Assembly: GCA_017625255.1 (NCBI GenBank)
Contig: JAGALK010000010.1
Coordinates: 1-43,852, forward strand
Length of the DNA stretch: 43,852 bases
Direction of reading: 5' to 3'
DNA from: Lachnospiraceae bacterium
GTDB taxonomy: Bacteria > Bacillota > Clostridia > Lachnospirales > Lachnospiraceae
The position numbers and the translations under genes are program-made. Under the pieces are notes generated by a model. The model saw only the letters and a list, made by a program, of their open reading frames with translations, did not search any database and had not been told where the DNA came from. Positions 16,505 through 25,280 of the stretch are shown here, one piece after another; the stretch's first letter is position 1; every line of letters starts with the position of its first letter.

Positions 16505-17111
16505 GAAAATTATACATGATGCATTAATTTTAACAGCCTTTACACTTGTGCTCGGTTTTATCCTTGGACTCGTATATGAAATCACAAAAGCCCCGATTGC
16601 TGCAGCAGATGCAGCAACAGCACAGGCAGCATACCAGAAGGTGTTTGCAGATGCAGCATCCTTTGAAGCCTATGATGATTTTGATGAAGAAGCAGCTATT
16701 GCCATTATGGATGAATTTGATTACAATGATGAAATCGAAGATGTGCAGGTAGCAATGGATAACAGTGGCAATGCTCTTGGCTATGTTATTACTGTAACTG
16801 CAAAAGATGCCAGTCAGGCAAATATTACTTTCTCTGTAGGTATTACAAATGAAGGAATAGTAAATGGTTATTCCATTACAAGTATTGCTGAAACCCCGGG
16901 ATTGGGTGATAAAGCAAAAACTGAAGAATTTTCTGGTCAGTTTTCCGGAAAACAAGTGGATAGTTTCACAATCGTAAAACAGGCTCCGGCAGCAGATAAT
17001 GAAATCGAATCTATTTCTGGTGCAACTATTACATCTAAAGCTATGGCAAATGGTGTAAATGCCTGTATTACATACTTCCAGAATGTATTGGAAGGAGGCA
17101 TAAATGAATGA
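16497..17111 (+). CDS. rnfG: Rnf complex subunit RnfG (FMN-binding)
   Basis: A membrane-anchored extracytosolic subunit that carries covalent FMN. The 204-aa protein has one N-terminal membrane helix (about 8-28), an acidic stretch, and the FMN_bind domain (about 85-195). The flavinylation motif SGATIT starts at 174, with T177 the expected attachment site for an ApbE-type transferase. A suitable ApbE is encoded at 22493-23509. ATG follows GGAGG; the stop overlaps rnfE by 4 bases (ATGA). Confidence 0.96.
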   Translation: MNKKIIHDALILTAFTLVLGFILGLVYEITKAPIAAADAATAQAAYQKVFADAASFEAYDDFDEEAAIAIMDEFDYNDEIEDVQVAMDNSGNALGYVITVTAKDASQANITFSVGITNEGIVNGYSITSIAETPGLGDKAKTEEFSGQFSGKQVDSFTIVKQAPAADNEIESISGATITSKAMANGVNACITYFQNVLEGGINE

Positions 17112-17803
17112 ATAAATATGTAGAACGATTATTTAATGGTATTATTAAAGAAAACCCTACTTTTGTACTGATGCTTGGTATGTGTCCGACTTTAGCGGTT
17201 ACCACATCAGCAGAAAATGGTCTTGGTATGGGGCTTTCCACAACAGTTGTATTGGTATTTGCAAACCTTTTGATTTCTGCTTTTCGTAAGATAATTCCAG
17301 ATGGTGTGCGTATGCCGGCATATATTGTCATTGTAGCTTCTCTGGTTACTATGGTAGAATTTATTATGAAAGCATATACACCAGATTTGGCAACTAAATT
17401 AGGTGTATATATCCCACTTATCGTTGTAAACTGTATTATTCTTGGTCGTGCCGAAAGTTATGCTTCTAAGAATCCGGTTCTTCCATCTATTTTTGATGGT
17501 ATAGGTATGGGACTTGGTTTTACCGTAGGTCTTACCTGTATTGGTATTATTCGTGAGATTCTTGGTGCAGGACAGATATTTGGTGCTCAGATACTTTCGC
17601 TAGACTGGTTTACACCAATTACTATTTTTGTTATGGCTCCGGGAGCATTTCTTGTATTAGCATTCCTTGTTGCCGCTATGAATATTGTCCGTGCAAAAAT
17701 GGATGCAAAGGGTAAGCCATTGGCGAAACCATCCGGTTGTATCAGTGGAGACTGTGCAAATTGTGGTCAGTCTGCAATGTGTACAGGTAAAAAAGCAGAA
17801 TAG
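17108..17803 (+). CDS. rnfE: Rnf complex subunit RnfE, with a cysteine-rich C-terminal tail
   Basis: An integral membrane subunit of the RnfA/E (NqrD/E) family, which forms the ion-path and membrane iron-sulfur core with RnfA. The 231-aa protein has six hydrophobic segments and the conserved LGMCPTLAVTT (about 19-29) and NCIILGRAE (about 112-120) stretches, each with the family's conserved cysteine. The last 30 residues extend beyond the last helix and hold four cysteines, C211, C216, C219 and C225, in a CxxxxCxxCxxxxxC pattern. This could bind a metal or cluster, or form disulfides; that part is inference. Confidence 0.95.
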   Translation: MNKYVERLFNGIIKENPTFVLMLGMCPTLAVTTSAENGLGMGLSTTVVLVFANLLISAFRKIIPDGVRMPAYIVIVASLVTMVEFIMKAYTPDLATKLGVYIPLIVVNCIILGRAESYASKNPVLPSIFDGIGMGLGFTVGLTCIGIIREILGAGQIFGAQILSLDWFTPITIFVMAPGAFLVLAFLVAAMNIVRAKMDAKGKPLAKPSGCISGDCANCGQSAMCTGKKAE

Positions 17804-17818
17804 GAGGGATAGGTACAT

Positions 17819-18394
17819 ATGGAAAAATTATTATTAATCGCTATTGGTTCAGCAATTGTCAATAATGTAGTACTAAGCCAGTTCTTAGGTATCTGTCCAT
17901 TCTTAGGTGTATCTAAGAAAACAGAAACTGCTGCCGGAATGGGCGGTGCAGTAATATTCGTTATTACAATTGCATCCTTTGTTACATCATTGATTTATAA
18001 GTTTATATTAACACCTACAAATACCCAGTATCTGCAGACAATTGTATTTATTCTTGTTATTGCAGCATTGGTGCAGTTTGTAGAAATGTTTTTGAAGAAA
18101 TCCATGCCAGCATTATACCAGAGTTTAGGTGTATATCTTCCATTGATTACAACAAACTGTGCAGTACTTGGTGTAGCACTTACCAATGTTACCAAAGAAT
18201 ATAGTATTTTAGAGGGTGTTGTAAATGGTTTTGCAACAGCATTTGGATTCTTTATTGCCATTTGCATTATGGCTGGAATCCGTGAAAAAATTGAATATAA
18301 TGATATCCCAAAACCTTTTCAGGGTACAGCTATTGTATTGATTACAGCTTGTCTGATGTCAATCGCATTTATGGGATTCTCAGGAATGATTTAG
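17819..18394 (+). CDS. rnfA: Rnf complex subunit RnfA
   Basis: An integral membrane partner of RnfE. The 191-aa protein has six hydrophobic segments. The conserved VLSQFLGICPFLGVSKK (about 19-35) and TTNCAVLGVAL (about 110-120) segments each contain the cysteine that, in the NqrD/E-RnfA/E fold, coordinates the shared intramembrane iron-sulfur cluster. The ATG at 17819 lies after AGGAGGGATAGG. It precedes rnfB by 13 bases. Confidence 0.96.
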   Translation: MEKLLLIAIGSAIVNNVVLSQFLGICPFLGVSKKTETAAGMGGAVIFVITIASFVTSLIYKFILTPTNTQYLQTIVFILVIAALVQFVEMFLKKSMPALYQSLGVYLPLITTNCAVLGVALTNVTKEYSILEGVVNGFATAFGFFIAICIMAGIREKIEYNDIPKPFQGTAIVLITACLMSIAFMGFSGMI

Positions 18395-18407
18395 GAGGAA
18401 AGAGAAG

Positions 18408-19199
18408 ATGAGTATACAGGCAATTATTATTGCAGCCGTTATCGTCGGTGGTGTAGGTATTTTTATTGGATTTTTCCTTGGAATTTCCGGAGAAAAATTC
18501 AAAGTAGAAGTAGATGAAAGAGAAGAAGCGATTTTAGGTGTTCTTCCGGGTAATAACTGTGGTGGTTGTGGTTATGCAGGCTGTTCCGGTCTTGCAGCAG
18601 CCATTGTAAAAGGCGAAGCTCCGGTAGGTCAGTGTCCTGTTGGTGGTGCTCCGGTAGCAGCTTTGATTGGTGAAATCATGGGTGTAGCAGCAGAAGAAGG
18701 CGTTAGAAATGTTGCCTTTGTAAAATGTGCAGGAACCTGTGAAAAAGCAAAACAGGATTATATCTATACAGGTATTGAAGACTGCGCAGCTATGGCATTT
18801 GTACCGGGCGGCGGGTCAAAAACCTGTAACTATGGATGTCTTGGTTATGGAAGCTGTGTAAAAGCCTGTCCATTTGATGCTATTCATATCGTAGATGGAA
18901 TCGCATTAGTAGACAAAGAAGCATGTAAAGCCTGTGGTAAATGTATAGCCGCATGTCCAAAGGGCTTAATTGAACTTGTTCCTTACAATGCAGCGCATTT
19001 AGTGCAGTGTAATTCCAAGGACAAAGGTAAAGATGTAATGAAAGCCTGTTCCGTTGGTTGTATTGGCTGTCATCTTTGTGAAAAGAACTGTCCAAGTGAT
19101 GCTGTACATGTCATTGATAATGTAGCTTATATTGATCAGGAAAAATGTACCGGTTGTGGCATTTGTGCTGAAAAATGTCCTAAGAAGATTATCCTGTAA
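18408..19199 (+). CDS. rnfB: Rnf complex subunit RnfB (polyferredoxin)
   Basis: The electron-entry subunit that receives electrons from ferredoxin. The 263-aa protein has an N-terminal membrane helix (about 3-25), a four-cysteine 4Fe-4S domain (NCGGCGYAGC, about 49-58) and, further on, ferredoxin-type motifs CNYGCLGYGSCVKACP, CKACGKCIAACP, CSVGCIGCHLCEKNCP and CTGCGICAEKCP. This makes at least five clusters, as in other clostridial RnfB proteins. Start ATG after GGAGG. It is last in the operon and followed by a strong terminator. Confidence 0.97.
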   Translation: MSIQAIIIAAVIVGGVGIFIGFFLGISGEKFKVEVDEREEAILGVLPGNNCGGCGYAGCSGLAAAIVKGEAPVGQCPVGGAPVAALIGEIMGVAAEEGVRNVAFVKCAGTCEKAKQDYIYTGIEDCAAMAFVPGGGSKTCNYGCLGYGSCVKACPFDAIHIVDGIALVDKEACKACGKCIAACPKGLIELVPYNAAHLVQCNSKDKGKDVMKACSVGCIGCHLCEKNCPSDAVHVIDNVAYIDQEKCTGCGICAEKCPKKIIL

Positions 19200-19242
19200 T
19201 AGATTCTTTAAATTTTACAATTTCTTGATTGCATAAGAGTAT

Positions 19243-19299
19243 AAAAGGTGCTAGAATCTCTTTACTGCTTTAATAGTGGTGAGATTCAGCACCTTTTTT
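19243..19299 (+). terminator. Rho-independent terminator of the rnf operon
   Basis: AAAAGGTGCT and GAATCTC pair with GAGATTC and AGCACCTTTT across a loop of about 20 bases, with a T-run to 19299. Confidence 0.88.
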
Positions 19300-19326
19300 A
19301 TATACAGATATGAGGAGAGATAGGTT

Positions 19327-20724
19327 ATGAGAAGATTTAAGGAATTATTTATTGGTGATAAAAGGTTTTATAAAATGGTTTTAATGGTTGCTATTCCGAT
19401 TATGATTCAGAACGGAATTATGAATTTTGTTAGTTTATTAGACAATATCATGGTCGGTCGTGTAGGAACAGAGCAGATGTCTGGTGTTGCTATTGTAAAT
19501 CAGCTAATTGTGGTATTTAATATCTGTATTTTCGGATGCGTATCCGGTGCAGGAATTTTTGGTACACAGTTTTATGGAAAAGGTGATCATAAAGGTGTAC
19601 GGGATACCTTTCGGTTTAAATTATTCTCTGGTATATTGCTTTTGATATTCTGGATAGTGATTTTTGTACTTTTCGAAGATCCATTGATTCATTTGTTTTT
19701 ACATGAGGGCAGCGGAGCAGGAGATTTAGAGGCAACCTATCGCTACGGCAGAGAATATCTAATGTTTATGCTGCTAGGTCTGATTCCTTCTTTGATTACA
19801 CAGGTATATGCCAGTACACTGAGAGAAACCGGTGAAACGGTTCTTCCTATGAAAGCAGGAATTGCTGCAGTATTTACCAATTTAATTTTAGATTATATCT
19901 TAATTTTTGGCATGGGAATGATACCTGCGCTTGGAGTTGCAGGTGCAGCTATTGCAACGGATATAGCACGATTCGTGGAATGCTTCATTGTAGTTAGATG
20001 GACGCATAAACATAAAGCAAAAAATCCTTTTATTGAGGGAGCATATCAGCAATTTTCTATTCCAAAAGAATTATCAAAAGAAATTATTTTAAAGGGAACA
20101 CCACTTTTATTGAACGAAACCTTGTGGTCAATGGGGATGGCAATGCTGACCCAGTGTTATTCTACCAGAGGACTCGCCATTGTAGCCGGACTAAATATTT
20201 CCACTACAGTATCTAATCTGTTCAATGTCGTATTTATTGCTTTAGGTTCGGCTATCTCCATAGTAATCGGACAGCTCTTAGGTGCCGGAAAGCTGAAAGA
20301 AGCAGTAGATACAGACCGAAAAATGATATTCTTTTCTGTAGCTGCATGTCTGGGGATTGGAGCAGTGATGTTTATGATTGCACCTGTATTTCCACAGATT
20401 TACAATACAACGGATGAGGTTCAAAAGCTGGCAACACAGTTTTTGCGTGTGGCATCTACCTATATGCCAATTCATGCATTTGTAAATGCATTATATTTTA
20501 CACTTCGTTCTGGTGGAAAGACATTTATTACCTTTTTATTTGACAGTGTATATGTATGGTTAGTCAATATTCCATTGGCATTTGTTCTGACAAGATTTAC
20601 AGACATGAATATTATCTGGATTTATTTCCTATGTCAGTTTGTAGACATTTTTAAATGTCTGATTGGTGGTATTTTGGTAAAGAAAAAAGTATGGGTAAAT
20701 GATATGACTGGAGTGCATGTGTAA
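19327..20724 (+). CDS. MATE family efflux transporter
   Basis: A 465-aa polytopic membrane protein of the multidrug and toxic compound extrusion family, typically a Na+ or H+ antiporter. It has about 12 hydrophobic segments. The N-terminal signature VAIPIMIQNGIMNFVSLLDN (20 residues, about 22-41) is followed directly by IMVGRVG, and the second half repeats the pattern (GTPLLLNETLWSMGMAM). ATG follows GAGGAGAG. The stop overlaps the next gene's ATG by one base (TAATG). Substrate not predictable. Confidence 0.93.
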   Translation: MRRFKELFIGDKRFYKMVLMVAIPIMIQNGIMNFVSLLDNIMVGRVGTEQMSGVAIVNQLIVVFNICIFGCVSGAGIFGTQFYGKGDHKGVRDTFRFKLFSGILLLIFWIVIFVLFEDPLIHLFLHEGSGAGDLEATYRYGREYLMFMLLGLIPSLITQVYASTLRETGETVLPMKAGIAAVFTNLILDYILIFGMGMIPALGVAGAAIATDIARFVECFIVVRWTHKHKAKNPFIEGAYQQFSIPKELSKEIILKGTPLLLNETLWSMGMAMLTQCYSTRGLAIVAGLNISTTVSNLFNVVFIALGSAISIVIGQLLGAGKLKEAVDTDRKMIFFSVAACLGIGAVMFMIAPVFPQIYNTTDEVQKLATQFLRVASTYMPIHAFVNALYFTLRSGGKTFITFLFDSVYVWLVNIPLAFVLTRFTDMNIIWIYFLCQFVDIFKCLIGGILVKKKVWVNDMTGVHV

Positions 20725-21638
20725 TGAAATTAAAAAACAGACGATTTATAAAATGGGCTGGCGTAGGTATTTTGTTAGCCTGTGCAGTTGTTTTGCTTAT
20801 ACATAATATCAATAAAAACGAGAATACAGCTGCCATGGATTCAGAAACACAATTTATAGCTGATACAGAGATGCCCTTAGAAGATACAGAAGATACAGAA
20901 ATATCAGACAGCGAAAAAAATACTGAGTTGCCAACTGATGAAGTCAAGCTTCCTGCAATGGCTGAAAGTCAAAATGAATATCAACGGATTTTGAATCTGT
21001 CTGCAGGCGAACAGGCGGTGTATGGACTTGTTTCTGACGAGATTTTGGCACAATTATTTTACAGTATGGAAATTGATGATTCATTATTTGCTAAAATTAA
21101 TGGTATTTCTTATACCCCAAATACCTATATAGATATTTCTGAATTGAGATATCTGCGAATGCTTTGCTATGGATTGGACGGAAATACCTATGTTGGCGAA
21201 ATGATTGTCAACGAAAAAATCGCCGATACTGTACTGGAAATTTTTCAGAAGCTCTATGAGAATCAGTATCCAATAGAACGCATGGTATTAGTTGACAATT
21301 ATCAGGCAAATGATGAATTATCTATGTCAGATAACAATACCTCGGCCTTTAATTTCCGTCAAATTGCGGGAAGTGACAAGCTATCTAATCATAGCTATGG
21401 CATGGCAATTGATATCAATCCTAAATATAATCCCTATGTAAAAACTGCTGCCGATGGCAGTATCCTGTGTCAGCCAGAAAGCGGCAGAGACTATATAGAC
21501 AGAACAAAGGATTTTCCATATAAAATTGACGAAAATGACCTTGCGTATCTATTATTTACAGAAGCCGGTTTTACTTGGGGCGGAAACTGGAATAGCGTAA
21601 AGGATTATCAGCATTTTGAAATGGAATTTGAAAATTAA
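20724..21638 (+). CDS. M15-family metallopeptidase (VanY/LdcB-type peptidoglycan peptidase), membrane anchored
   Basis: A 304-aa protein with one N-terminal membrane helix (about 12-28), an acidic Glu/Asp/Thr linker (about 32-75), then a zinc D-Ala-D-Ala or endopeptidase-type domain. Zinc and catalytic motifs are SNHSYGMAIDIN (about 224-235, the SxHxxGxAxD pattern) and DYQHFEME near the C-terminus (about 294-301). The domain lies outside the membrane and is expected to trim peptidoglycan stem peptides. It is coupled to the MATE gene by a one-base overlap. Whether it is a carboxypeptidase or an endopeptidase cannot be told. Confidence 0.87.
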   Translation: MKLKNRRFIKWAGVGILLACAVVLLIHNINKNENTAAMDSETQFIADTEMPLEDTEDTEISDSEKNTELPTDEVKLPAMAESQNEYQRILNLSAGEQAVYGLVSDEILAQLFYSMEIDDSLFAKINGISYTPNTYIDISELRYLRMLCYGLDGNTYVGEMIVNEKIADTVLEIFQKLYENQYPIERMVLVDNYQANDELSMSDNNTSAFNFRQIAGSDKLSNHSYGMAIDINPKYNPYVKTAADGSILCQPESGRDYIDRTKDFPYKIDENDLAYLLFTEAGFTWGGNWNSVKDYQHFEMEFEN

Positions 21639-21662
21639 AAAATATAAAAGAGGAAGGATAAC

Positions 21663-22472
21663 ATGAATACACCAAAAGGATTATTTGTCGGCATATGCAC
21701 ATCGGATTATCTGTATTACATAGACGAATACCCATCTGAAAATACAAAAGTAAAAACAAATCACTTTGCTAATTATGTAGGTGGTCCTGCCACAAATGCC
21801 GCCATAACCTATGCCATGCTTGGAGGAAATGCCACATTAGCTACCTGCTTGGGAGACAGTGCAGAAGCAGACGCTATGATTCGCAATATTACAAGCTATG
21901 GTGTAAAGGTTTTAAACTTTTCCAGAGATAAAATATTACCCAATACGGCTAGTATCGTTGTTTCCGGAAATGGAAACCGAACCATATTCAGCGGTCAGAA
22001 TATATTCAAGGAAATAGAATTTACAGATGTAAAAGATTATGATTTTTATCTGTTTGATTGCAACCAGCAAGAAATAGCTTTAACCATTCTAAAGGAAATT
22101 CCAAAGGATAAAAAAGTGGTATTAGATGCCGGAAGCTGGAAAGAAAATATGGATTGCTTTCTGCATCGGGCAAATATTGTTATTGCATCAGAAGTGTTTC
22201 AGGATGAGAATGGAAATGATATCTTCCATATCAATGACTGTCATGCAGACGCTAAAGTAATGACCAGAGGTGAAAAACCCCTTATTTTCAATGAAAGAGA
22301 AATTCCTGTACCAAAAGTAGAGGTTGTAGATACTTTAGGCGCAGGAGATATCTTTCATGGAGCTTTTTGCTATGGATATTTTGTTTTAAATAAATCTAAA
22401 GAAGATGCTTTAAAATATGCAGTGACAATCGCCTCTGAAAGTGTAAAGCACAAAGGGCCTAGAATATTATAA
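21663..22472 (+). CDS. PfkB/ribokinase-family sugar kinase
   Basis: A 269-aa cytoplasmic kinase, on the short side for the family. The N-terminal substrate motif GGPATNAAITYAMLGG (about 40-55) and the C-terminal catalytic motif DTLGAGDIFHGAF (about 223-235, with the GAGD anion hole and base) are both complete. ATG follows GAGGAAGG. The substrate could be a carbohydrate or a nucleoside. The neighbours (M15 peptidase, ApbE on the opposite strand) give no clear hint. Confidence 0.88.
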   Translation: MNTPKGLFVGICTSDYLYYIDEYPSENTKVKTNHFANYVGGPATNAAITYAMLGGNATLATCLGDSAEADAMIRNITSYGVKVLNFSRDKILPNTASIVVSGNGNRTIFSGQNIFKEIEFTDVKDYDFYLFDCNQQEIALTILKEIPKDKKVVLDAGSWKENMDCFLHRANIVIASEVFQDENGNDIFHINDCHADAKVMTRGEKPLIFNEREIPVPKVEVVDTLGAGDIFHGAFCYGYFVLNKSKEDALKYAVTIASESVKHKGPRIL

Positions 22473-22492
22473 ATAAGCACTCTTTATAAATT

Positions 22493-23509
22493 TTAATATT
22501 CCTGATACAAGATGTCTGTTCCCATTCCGGAAGAAAGATGGATTTCTCCATCACTGGTAATAAAAATTGCCTCCGTATCCGGTAAGCCTTCAATAAGTGC
22601 CATACCATCTTCAAGTCCCAACGCAAAACAAGTGGTGCTTAGTCCGTCACCATCTACTGAGTCCTTGCAAATAATAGTGATTCCATATATTTCATTCTCA
22701 TAGGGATATCCGGTAGACGGGTTTAAAATATGATGATACAACATATCCTGAACCTTAAAATAGCGTTCATACACACCGGAAGATACCACCGTTTCATCTG
22801 TCACCTGCACAGATAGAAGCGGTGTTCCTGTTTCATCAAAGGGCTTTTGAATACCTATATGATAGGTATCGCCATTTGCTTTAGCACCTACACAAAGCAC
22901 ATTTCCGCCAAGATTAATAATGCCCTCCGTAACACCATTTTCATTTAAAAATTCCTTCATTTTGTCTGCAATATAGCCTTTCGCAATAGCACCTAAGTCA
23001 ATCCGGGTATTCGGATTTTTCAAAGCCACAGTATTTTTATTTATTATTATATTGTGGTAATCCACAGTAGAAAGAGCCTGTTGAATATCTGCTTTTTTGG
23101 GTATCTCACCTTCATTTTCACTAAAATTCCACAGAGAAGATAAAGCTCCAATTGTAATATCAAAACCGCCGTCACTAAGTTTTGAATAATAAAGCCCCTT
23201 TTCTAAGAGTTCTATCGTTTCTTCATGAACCTCTACAGGCGCACCTTTCGCCTGATTAATTTTTGAAATATCACTATCCTCTAAAGTGGCACTAAAATAC
23301 CCTTCATAGGTGTCCGCAAGAGAAAAACAATCCTCTAATAAAGATTCATAAGCAGAATCATAAAGTGTAATTTTTATTATTGTATTAAAATAAAAGCCCG
23401 ATTTAGATATTGGTTCTGTCCTTTTACTGCAGCCAGAACTCAATAGGGCAAAAAGGAGTAATATGCATGCTAAACAAAAAGCAGTCGTTTTATGCTTTAA
23501 ATATTTCAA
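22493..23509 (-). CDS. apbE: FAD:protein FMN transferase (ApbE), lipoprotein
   Basis: Transfers FMN from FAD to a threonine in extracytosolic flavoproteins such as RnfG and RnfD. The 338-aa protein begins with a TTG at 23509 (AGAAAGGA 7 bases upstream) and carries a lipoprotein signal with lipobox LSSGC (C27). ApbE motifs are present: SDGGFDITIGALSSLWNF, RIDLGAIAKGYIAD, GGNVLCVG, SSGVYERYF, HHILNPSTGYP and the Mg-binding region DGLSTTCFALG. Location and specificity match the GAT motifs of RnfD and RnfG encoded 4 to 7 kb upstream, so these are its likely targets (inference). Convergent with the PfkB gene. Confidence 0.95.
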   Translation of the reverse strand: MKYLKHKTTAFCLACILLLFALLSSGCSKRTEPISKSGFYFNTIIKITLYDSAYESLLEDCFSLADTYEGYFSATLEDSDISKINQAKGAPVEVHEETIELLEKGLYYSKLSDGGFDITIGALSSLWNFSENEGEIPKKADIQQALSTVDYHNIIINKNTVALKNPNTRIDLGAIAKGYIADKMKEFLNENGVTEGIINLGGNVLCVGAKANGDTYHIGIQKPFDETGTPLLSVQVTDETVVSSGVYERYFKVQDMLYHHILNPSTGYPYENEIYGITIICKDSVDGDGLSTTCFALGLEDGMALIEGLPDTEAIFITSDGEIHLSSGMGTDILYQEY

Positions 23510-23552
23510 GATATATTCCTTTCTAAGCCATCATTTTAGCTTATTTTCATAA

Positions 23553-23558
23553 ATTATA
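23553..23558 (-). promoter_or_regulatory. Probable -10 box for apbE
   Basis: A perfect TATAAT on the minus strand about 45 bases before the TTG start; no clear -35. Confidence 0.45.
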
Positions 23559-23663
23559 GTCTATTTTTTTGAAAAGAATAGCACAATTTTAAGTTGTCGG
23601 CAAGCCTGATGTGTGGTAAAGTAATACTTTAGAGTGATAGAGAAAAAGAGGTAGAGGAGAATT

Positions 23664-24491
23664 ATGAAATTACCAAAGAGAGTAGTTATTAAAATCGGTT
23701 CATCATCACTAAGTCATGAAGAAACCGGTGGATTAAATTTTACAAAATTAGAAAAATTAGTGCGTGAGCTTTGTGATTTGAGAAATCAGGGAATCGATGT
23801 TTGTCTGGTAAGTTCAGGTGCCATTGCCGTAGGCAGAAGCTCTATGGGCATCAAAGAACGCCCAAAGACTATGGCAAAAAAACAGGCTTGTGCAGCAGTA
23901 GGACAGGCGAGATTGATGATGACCTATCAGAAAATGTTTTCTGAGTATCATCAGACAGCAGGACAGGTTCTTATGACCAAAAATACAATGACAGACAATG
24001 TATCCCGCAAAAACGCCCAGAATACCTTTGAAGAATTATTTGAAATGGGAGTTATCCCCATTGTAAATGAAAATGATACTGTATCTACCTATGAAATTCA
24101 GTTCGGTGATAACGATACCTTATCCGCTATTGTAGCATCCTTAGTTTCTGCAGACTTATTGATTTTATTATCCGATATAGATGGTCTGTATACCGACGAT
24201 CCACATACGAACCCAGATGCAAAATTAATCAAGGATGTAAAAGTGATTGATGAAAAGCTTTTACATATGGCAAAAGGTACTACCGGAAGTGATGTAGGAA
24301 CAGGCGGAATGGCAACGAAGCTTACCGCTGCAAAAATTGCCACCCGTTCCGGTGCAGATATGATTATTGCCAATGGTAAGGATGTGGGCATCATTCACGA
24401 AATTTTTGAAGGTGATTTCACAGGAACTTTATTCCATTCTAACTATGATGAAGATTTTTATATCAGTGATTTTATAGAGGAGACATTCTAA
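23664..24491 (+). CDS. proB: Glutamate 5-kinase
   Basis: The first step of proline synthesis, ATP-dependent phosphorylation of L-glutamate. The 275-aa protein is the short form with only the amino acid kinase domain and no C-terminal PUA domain. Motifs are KIGSSSL (about 10-16), VSSGAIAVGR (about 53-62), IPIVNENDTVS, FGDNDTLSA and GTGGMATKLTAA. ATG follows AGAGGAG. proA lies in the same run three genes downstream, with DUF896 and a folate gene between them. Confidence 0.96.
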   Translation: MKLPKRVVIKIGSSSLSHEETGGLNFTKLEKLVRELCDLRNQGIDVCLVSSGAIAVGRSSMGIKERPKTMAKKQACAAVGQARLMMTYQKMFSEYHQTAGQVLMTKNTMTDNVSRKNAQNTFEELFEMGVIPIVNENDTVSTYEIQFGDNDTLSAIVASLVSADLLILLSDIDGLYTDDPHTNPDAKLIKDVKVIDEKLLHMAKGTTGSDVGTGGMATKLTAAKIATRSGADMIIANGKDVGIIHEIFEGDFTGTLFHSNYDEDFYISDFIEETF

Positions 24492-24494
24492 TTT

Positions 24495-24725
24495 ATGAAT
24501 CAGAAAAAAATAAACAGAATTAACGAATTATACCGTAAATCTAAAGCAGAAGGTTTAACAGAAGCAGAGAAAGCAGAACAGGATGTATTGCGAAAAGAAT
24601 TTATAGCAAATGTCCGTACCAATTTAAAAGCACAATTAGACAATATTGATATTCAAAATTCAGATGGAACTATCGAAAATCTGGGTGAAAAATTTGGAAA
24701 AAATGGAAGCAAAAAAGCAAATTAG
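24495..24725 (+). CDS. DUF896 (YnzC) family small protein
   Basis: A 76-aa highly charged helical protein. The start INRINELYRKSKAEGLTEAE and the RKEFIANVRTNLKAQLDNI core are typical of the DUF896/YnzC family, small cytoplasmic proteins of unsettled function in Firmicutes. It begins 3 bases after proB and its end overlaps the next gene by 23 bases in another frame, so the genes are tightly coupled. Confidence 0.9.
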   Translation: MNQKKINRINELYRKSKAEGLTEAEKAEQDVLRKEFIANVRTNLKAQLDNIDIQNSDGTIENLGEKFGKNGSKKAN

Positions 24726-25266
24726 AAAAGAACTGTTAGCAAAAAGAAATGCCCTGTCTAAAAACGATGTGACCGCATTATCAGAACAAATTTCCATACA
24801 TTTGCAGCAATTTTTAGATACACAAAGCAATCTGCAAATTCATGGTGTTTATGGATATTATCCCCGTAGCAATGAAGTATCATTAATGCTACTATATACA
24901 TGGCTGTTAGAAAAGAAAATTCCTCTGGCATTTCCAAGGGTTTTGGGAAATACCATGGAATTTTATCAGGTAAACAGTATGGAAGATTTTAAAGAAGGGG
25001 CATTTCATATTTTTGAACCTAAGGAAACCTGTATTAGGGCTGACTTAGAAAAAGCATTTTGTTTAGTTCCCGGCAGCGTATTTGATTGGAATGGAAATCG
25101 TTATGGATATGGAAAAGGCTATTATGACAAATATTTTTCTATACATAGGGAATTAAAACGCATAGGAATTGCTTATGACCTGCAAATAAAAGAAGCTATT
25201 CCTACAGAAAAAACAGACATACAAATGCAACTATTAGCAACGGAAAATGGTCTGGTGTTTATATAA
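24703..25266 (+). CDS. 5-formyltetrahydrofolate cyclo-ligase
   Basis: Converts 5-formyl-THF to 5,10-methenyl-THF with ATP. The 187-aa product is taken from the ATG at 24703 ([18 protein letters not shown]), matching the family N-terminus; the longer in-frame extension from 24646 lies within DUF896 and looks spurious. Motifs are YYPRSNEV (about 50-57) and, near 130-145, the ATP-binding [21 protein letters not shown]. It overlaps the DUF896 gene by 23 bases. Confidence 0.95.
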   Translation: MEAKKQIRKELLAKRNALSKNDVTALSEQISIHLQQFLDTQSNLQIHGVYGYYPRSNEVSLMLLYTWLLEKKIPLAFPRVLGNTMEFYQVNSMEDFKEGAFHIFEPKETCIRADLEKAFCLVPGSVFDWNGNRYGYGKGYYDKYFSIHRELKRIGIAYDLQIKEAIPTEKTDIQMQLLATENGLVFI

Positions 25267-25280
25267 AAGGAGGACGAATC

